Positions 37,598 through 41,162 of a DNA stretch of 41,162 bases are shown here, in pieces. Positions within the stretch are counted from its first letter, which is position 1. Every line of letters starts with the position of its first letter. The notes under the pieces are model-generated. The model was not told where the DNA came from. It saw only the letters and a list, made by a program, of their open reading frames with translations, and did not search any database. Source of the DNA: an uncultured Collinsella sp. (GTDB lineage: Bacteria > Actinomycetota > Coriobacteriia > Coriobacteriales > Coriobacteriaceae); contig UQXA01000018.1 of assembly GCA_900544865.1 (NCBI GenBank), positions 1 to 41,162 of the forward strand. The letters run 5' to 3'. The position numbers and the translations under genes are program-made.

Positions 37598-40042
37598 TTA
37601 GGCGTGGTCGCGCCAGCCGAGAACGCGCTGCTTCATGCCCTCTATGTCGAGCACGCCTTCGGCAAAGCCCTTGCGCACGAGCTCTTCGGGAACGTACTCG
37701 TCGTAGCGATCAAAGTAAGGCACCTCGCCGGGATAGACGAGCTCGATAGGATCGAAGTCCTTCTCGGCCTCGGCGGCGAGCACCTCAAAGAACGTCTCCT
37801 CGTCGGCCTTCATCTTAAACTGCATAAAGTACGGGCGTGACGGGTCGAGTCCGCGAAGGCCCAGCTCCGCGGCACACTTAATCTTGAGCATGCGTTCGAG
37901 CGCCAAAAAGGCGTAACTGCCCAGCCAGGGGAAGAGCACCCAGGTGTCGCCTCCCAGGTTAATGAGCGGCTTGGTTCCCGCACCCGAAAGCTTGGCCGTA
38001 TGGCGAGCCTGCGCCAAGCGGGCCCGCGCGTTACCCATAAGGTACGGATATGCCGCGTGCTCGTTGAGCGCCTTGCGCATACGCTCGAGTACGTGTGTAT
38101 TGATGTCACCGGGGCAGTCGCCAAAGTAGGCCGGCACACGGCCTTTGACCTGCGTGGCAAAGACGGTATGACGCTTCCAGTCCACTTCCTCGACAATCCA
38201 GCAGTGTCCGGCGATGGCGATGCGCTCACCGGGCGGTGGCGGATTGACGATCGTGCCCAACTCGGCCGACTCGCTGCGAACGGTGAACTCCTCGTTTTCC
38301 TGGAACACGGCGTAGAACTTAAAGTTGTTAATGATGCGCTCGCCCGCGAGGCCCACGATGAGCCCGCCACCTTCGGTGACCTGGATATGGTCGATCTTAA
38401 TGAGGTGACGTAGCAGCACACGGTAATCGTCTGCCGAGACACGGTGGAAATAGCTGAGCGTGAGCACGCGCTGGGCAAGTTCGGCCGGCGTGAGCTCGCC
38501 GGTGCTGGCGAGGGTCGACATAGTCTGGTGATAGAGCAGACTGTAGGGGAGTCGATCGAGCTCGGGCGGCTCGACCCACTTTTCCTCGCGATAGAGTTGT
38601 ACGAGCGCGATGCCCTGCAGGAGCTTCCACGGAATGGTCTCGGGCATCATCGTGCGCGGCTCGGGTTCCTCCTCGCGCATGACAAACCACATCTCGGGCG
38701 GAAGATCGCGGCGCCCCGTGCGGCCCATTCGCTGCAAAAAGGAGCTGACGGTAAACGGCGCGTCGATCTGAAACGCACGCTCCAGACGGCCGATATCGAT
38801 ACCGAGTTCCAGCGTGGAGGTGGTGACGGTTGTCTGTGCCTGCTCCTCGTCGCGCATGAGTTCCTCGGCCGTCTCGCGCAGCGATGCCGAAAGATTGCCA
38901 TGGTGGATGAGAAAACGGTCGGGCTCGTGCCGGCTCTCGCAGTAGCTGCGCAGCATGGAGCACACGGCCTCTGCCTCCTCGCGCGAGTTGGCAAAGACCA
39001 GGCACTTGCGCCCGCGGGTGTGTTCAAAGATATAGCCCATGCCGGGATCGGCGTTTTCGGGCGCGGTGTCGGTGGGGTTGAGTAATGCCTGTTCGGGTGC
39101 TCGGGGGATGTCGACTTCGCCCTCGGGGCCCGAGGAAGTTCGGCGGTCCTTGGGTGTGGCCTTGCCCCGTGCCCGCTCACGACGTTGACGGCGTTCCTCT
39201 TGTGTGAGCTGTCCGCTGTGACGCATGTCTTGGGCGCCGGCGGGCAGTGCCGCGGGTGCCGCCGCCTCGATGCGCTCGCACGCAAGCACTTCGGCCTCTT
39301 GAGGACCCATGCTCTCGAATTCCCGCTGCTGTGCCTGGGGACCCGAGTTGTAGAAGTGCTCCATGGAGATGCGCCACACGCGGCGCGGTTCCTCAAAACG
39401 GGGGATAACGCAGCCGCGTCCCGTTCCCTGTGAGAGAAAGGCGCCCGTGCGCTCGGGGTCGCCGATGGTAGCGGAAAGGCCAATGCGGCGAGGCTGTACG
39501 CCGGCCATGCGTGAGAGTCGCTCGATAAGGCAGAGCGTCTGCCCGCCACGGTCGCCGCGCATGAGCGAATGGACTTCGTCGATAACCACATAGCGCAGGT
39601 CGCAGAATATACGAGGGATCGCCATGTGCTTATGGATCAGGAGCGCCTCGAGTGACTCGGGCGTAATCTGCAAGATGCCGCTCGGTTTTTTGATGAGCTT
39701 AGCCTTGTGCGACTGCGAGACATCGCCATGCCAGTGCCAGACAGGGATATCGGCTTCTTCGCACAGATCGTTGAGGCGGACGAATTGGTCATTGATGAGC
39801 GCCTTGAGGGGGCCAATGTAGAGGGCGCCCACGCTTGCGGGCGGGTTCTCCCAAAACTCGGTCAGGATGGGAAAGAAGGCTGCCTCGGTTTTGCCAGATG
39901 CCGTGGAGGCCGTCAGGAGCACATTGTCTTGCGTGTTGAAGATGGCATCTGCCGCCGCAACCTGGATGGAGCGCAGGCTCTCCCAATCGTGGGAGTAGAT
40001 GAAGTCTTGGATAAACGGGGCGTAGCGGTCAAAGGCGTTCAC
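37598..40042 (-). CDS. Lhr/BrxHI-like DEAD/DEAH-box helicase
   Basis: An 814-residue superfamily 2 helicase. Motifs in order: TASTASGKTEA (I), GPLKALINDQF (Ia), IDEVHSL (II), LSATIGD (III), TSTLELGIDIG (V) and QRMGRTGRRD (VI). The charged insert near residues 240-310 (RRQRRERARGKATPKDRR) and the Lhr-type C-terminal region fit the helicases called BrxHI in type 2 BREX. GTG at 40042 has AAGGAGG 4 nt before it and is chosen over the ATG at 40072. The next gene upstream encodes a BrxD-like ATPase, but a hairpin at 40124-40160 separates them. A defence or DNA-repair role is inferred. Confidence 0.85.
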   Translation of the reverse strand: MNAFDRYAPFIQDFIYSHDWESLRSIQVAAADAIFNTQDNVLLTASTASGKTEAAFFPILTEFWENPPASVGALYIGPLKALINDQFVRLNDLCEEADIPVWHWHGDVSQSHKAKLIKKPSGILQITPESLEALLIHKHMAIPRIFCDLRYVVIDEVHSLMRGDRGGQTLCLIERLSRMAGVQPRRIGLSATIGDPERTGAFLSQGTGRGCVIPRFEEPRRVWRISMEHFYNSGPQAQQREFESMGPQEAEVLACERIEAAAPAALPAGAQDMRHSGQLTQEERRQRRERARGKATPKDRRTSSGPEGEVDIPRAPEQALLNPTDTAPENADPGMGYIFEHTRGRKCLVFANSREEAEAVCSMLRSYCESRHEPDRFLIHHGNLSASLRETAEELMRDEEQAQTTVTTSTLELGIDIGRLERAFQIDAPFTVSSFLQRMGRTGRRDLPPEMWFVMREEEPEPRTMMPETIPWKLLQGIALVQLYREEKWVEPPELDRLPYSLLYHQTMSTLASTGELTPAELAQRVLTLSYFHRVSADDYRVLLRHLIKIDHIQVTEGGGLIVGLAGERIINNFKFYAVFQENEEFTVRSESAELGTIVNPPPPGERIAIAGHCWIVEEVDWKRHTVFATQVKGRVPAYFGDCPGDINTHVLERMRKALNEHAAYPYLMGNARARLAQARHTAKLSGAGTKPLINLGGDTWVLFPWLGSYAFLALERMLKIKCAAELGLRGLDPSRPYFMQFKMKADEETFFEVLAAEAEKDFDPIELVYPGEVPYFDRYDEYVPEELVRKGFAEGVLDIEGMKQRVLGWRDHA

Positions 40043-40123
40043 GAGGCCTCCTTTCAAAAGCGAATCTCTCAACGCGGCGGGCAGTGGCTTGCTGCATTAC
40101 CGCTTCAACGTTTGCCCAGATAA

Positions 40124-40160
40124 AACCTGCCAAAATAAACCTATCCCTTTTTGGCAGGTT
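40124..40160 (-). terminator. Hairpin overlapping the stop codon of the BrxD-like gene
   Basis: AACCTGCCAAAA (40124-40135) and TTTTGGCAGGTT (40149-40160), followed on the minus strand by TTATCTG. It lies between two same-strand genes and may reduce expression of the helicase. Confidence 0.65.
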
Positions 40161-41114
40161 AGATGGTGAATTCGGCGAAGTTACGGTCGCCGCCTGCGGT
40201 GCCGGTGTCGCCTGTTGCTGCTGCCGGCGCCAGCGCGTCGCCGCCGACGCTTTGCAGCAGCTCGGCTACGTTGGCGTCGGGGTTCTGGCATAGGATGTCG
40301 AGCAGCTCGATAAAGTCGCGAATGACTTCACGCGGCGTCAGATGTGTGTCGGCTCCCACACGACCGAACTCGATCTTGAGGAAGTCCACCAAGTCGTTCT
40401 CGGTCAGCGTGGGCGTCCAGCCAAAGTAGCCGGCGTGAATTTGCATGAGTTTTTCGATCAGCACCAGCAGCTCCTCGTAGGTGAGTGGCTGCAGACGGAT
40501 GATGGGCGCGAGCATGTCCTTAAGGTCCTCGCGTGCAAAGCGGCCTTGAGCGAGTCGGCTGCGCAGGGCCTCGTAGGAGAACACGCCGCGGCGGCGGTCT
40601 TCGATGGAGGTTGGCGTGCCGCCCATGATCATGCCCAGGTACTGCGCCTTGCCCTGGAGCGTGTCGTTGTACATGGTCAGGATCTTCTCGTAGTTGTACT
40701 GGCGCGTGATGGCGTTGGGAATCTTATACAGATTCACGAGCTCGTCGATGAGCACCAACATACCCTTGTAGCCGCCGCAGACCAAAAAACGCGCGATGAG
40801 CTTAACGTAGTCGTACCAGTCGTCATCGCTGATGATGGTCGAGGAGCCCAGCTCGGCGCGAGCCTCGCTCTTGGTACGGTATTCGCCGCGGATCCATTTG
40901 GTCACGCGGCTCATGGCTTCCTCGTCGCCCTCGGATACGGCCGTGCGATAGCGGCGAAGCATGCGGGTGAAGTCGAAGCCGTGGACCATCTCCTCGAGCG
41001 GGGCCAGTTGGGCATTAACGACGGACTCATCGGCATCGGCACACGAGGTGACCCAACGATCCAGGATAAGGTTGAGCGCGCCGCCCTCGGGGCGCGTCTT
41101 GGTCGATATATTGC
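40159..41114 (-). CDS. BrxD-like ATP-binding protein (DUF2791 type), 5' end missing
   Basis: Partial gene: it is open to 41114 where the genome sequence ends, so at least 317 codons are present and the first part, including the Walker A loop, is lost. Near the cut end it reads NISTKTRPEGGALNLILDRW. Further on comes the Walker B site MLVLIDELVNLY, then MIMGGTPTSIEDRRRG and FSYEALRSRLA, which I associate with the DUF2791 P-loop proteins known as BrxD in BREX. The ATG at 40989 is internal and not the true start. It lies directly upstream of the Lhr-like helicase; BrxD and BrxHI are neighbours in type 2 BREX and in Ter-associated loci. Other BREX genes, if present, would be past the contig end. 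Confidence 0.75.
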
Positions 41115-41162
41115 CTGTCTCTTATACACATCTGACGCTGCCGACGAATAGCCTTGTGTAGA
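41115..41162. other. Nextera adapter and i5 index (not genomic)
   Basis: 41115-41147 is the reverse complement of the Nextera read 1 transposase adapter (begins CTGTCTCTTATACACATCT). 41148-41155, ATAGCCTT, is the reverse complement of an i5 index (AAGGCTAT, which I recall as S520). 41156-41162, GTGTAGA, starts the P5 primer site. Frames crossing it give the artefact peptides MYKRQ, LLYTSDAADE and SYTHLTLPT. Confidence 0.97.

Noticed and set aside
40911..41161. Open frames beginning MYKRQ or ending SYTHLTLPT
   Set aside because: These peptides are translations of the Nextera adapter at 41115-41162.

Overview
The window looks like a contig from a high-GC, Gram-positive gut actinobacterium of the class Coriobacteriia, most likely Collinsella or a close relative. 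This is inferred from several things: a bile salt hydrolase very like the Bifidobacterium/Collinsella enzymes, an LAxTG-type sorting signal, strong GGAGG-type ribosome binding sites with frequent GTG starts, reverse rubrerythrin, and many palindromic intergenic repeats. No rRNA, tRNA, CRISPR array, prophage or transposase gene was seen. The last 48 bases (41115-41162) are not genomic: they are Nextera adapter plus index, so the genome sequence ends at 41114.

Layout. 1-3221 (-): two tandem copies of a secreted beta-helix surface protein. The left copy is frameshifted and runs off the edge. A 15-codon fossil of the neighbouring permease lies between them and marks the duplication boundary. 3429-4739 (-): purine permease. 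4933-5352 (+): a peptide deformylase-like protein lacking the catalytic Glu. 5597-6562 (+): bile salt hydrolase. 6642-8873 (-): Kup potassium transporter. 9032-10919: divergent EamA exporter and LysR regulator. 11082-12602 (+): a fused XRE DNA-binding domain and alanine-type aminotransferase with an internal start. 12829-14860: divergent second deformylase and MFS exporter. 15013-15915 (+): an acidic winged-helix protein with a 100-residue RGG tail. 16265-19348: pdxST and divergent pdxR. 19341-20881: a gene bracketed by two copies of a 123-bp inverted-repeat element. 21013-21573 (-): reverse rubrerythrin. 21830-24439 (+): alcohol and aldehyde dehydrogenase pair. 24545-26001 (+): small membrane peptide, HIRAN protein, 59-residue peptide and metallophosphoesterase. 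26142-27899 (+): DUF2130 protein. 27974-30655 (-): Ski2-like helicase with a DUF3516-type end. 30966-32796 (-): TrmB and a Trm9-like methyltransferase. 33065-34686 (+): membrane XRE regulator and DUF4097 protein. 34785-37571 (+): Elp3-like radical SAM enzyme coupled to a spermidine-synthase-like protein. 37598-41114 (-): Lhr-like helicase and a BrxD-like ATPase cut off by the contig end.

Connections. PdxR, PdxS and PdxT form a vitamin B6 module whose promoter contains direct repeats. TrmB, the Trm9-like methyltransferase and Elp3 lie within 6 kb and could form a tRNA modification neighbourhood, with Elp3 and the Trm9-like enzyme acting in sequence on wobble uridine. The last two genes resemble the BrxD/BrxHI pair known from type 2 BREX and related Ter-associated loci.

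Most unusual features: a two-hairpin intergenic element at 12608-12784 and 15920-16098 with different stems but identical loops and linkers; a three-copy 123-bp inverted-repeat element whose ends carry stop codons in all three frames and supply the stop codons of two genes; the HTH-aminotransferase fusion; and the Trm9-like/Elp3 neighbourhood.
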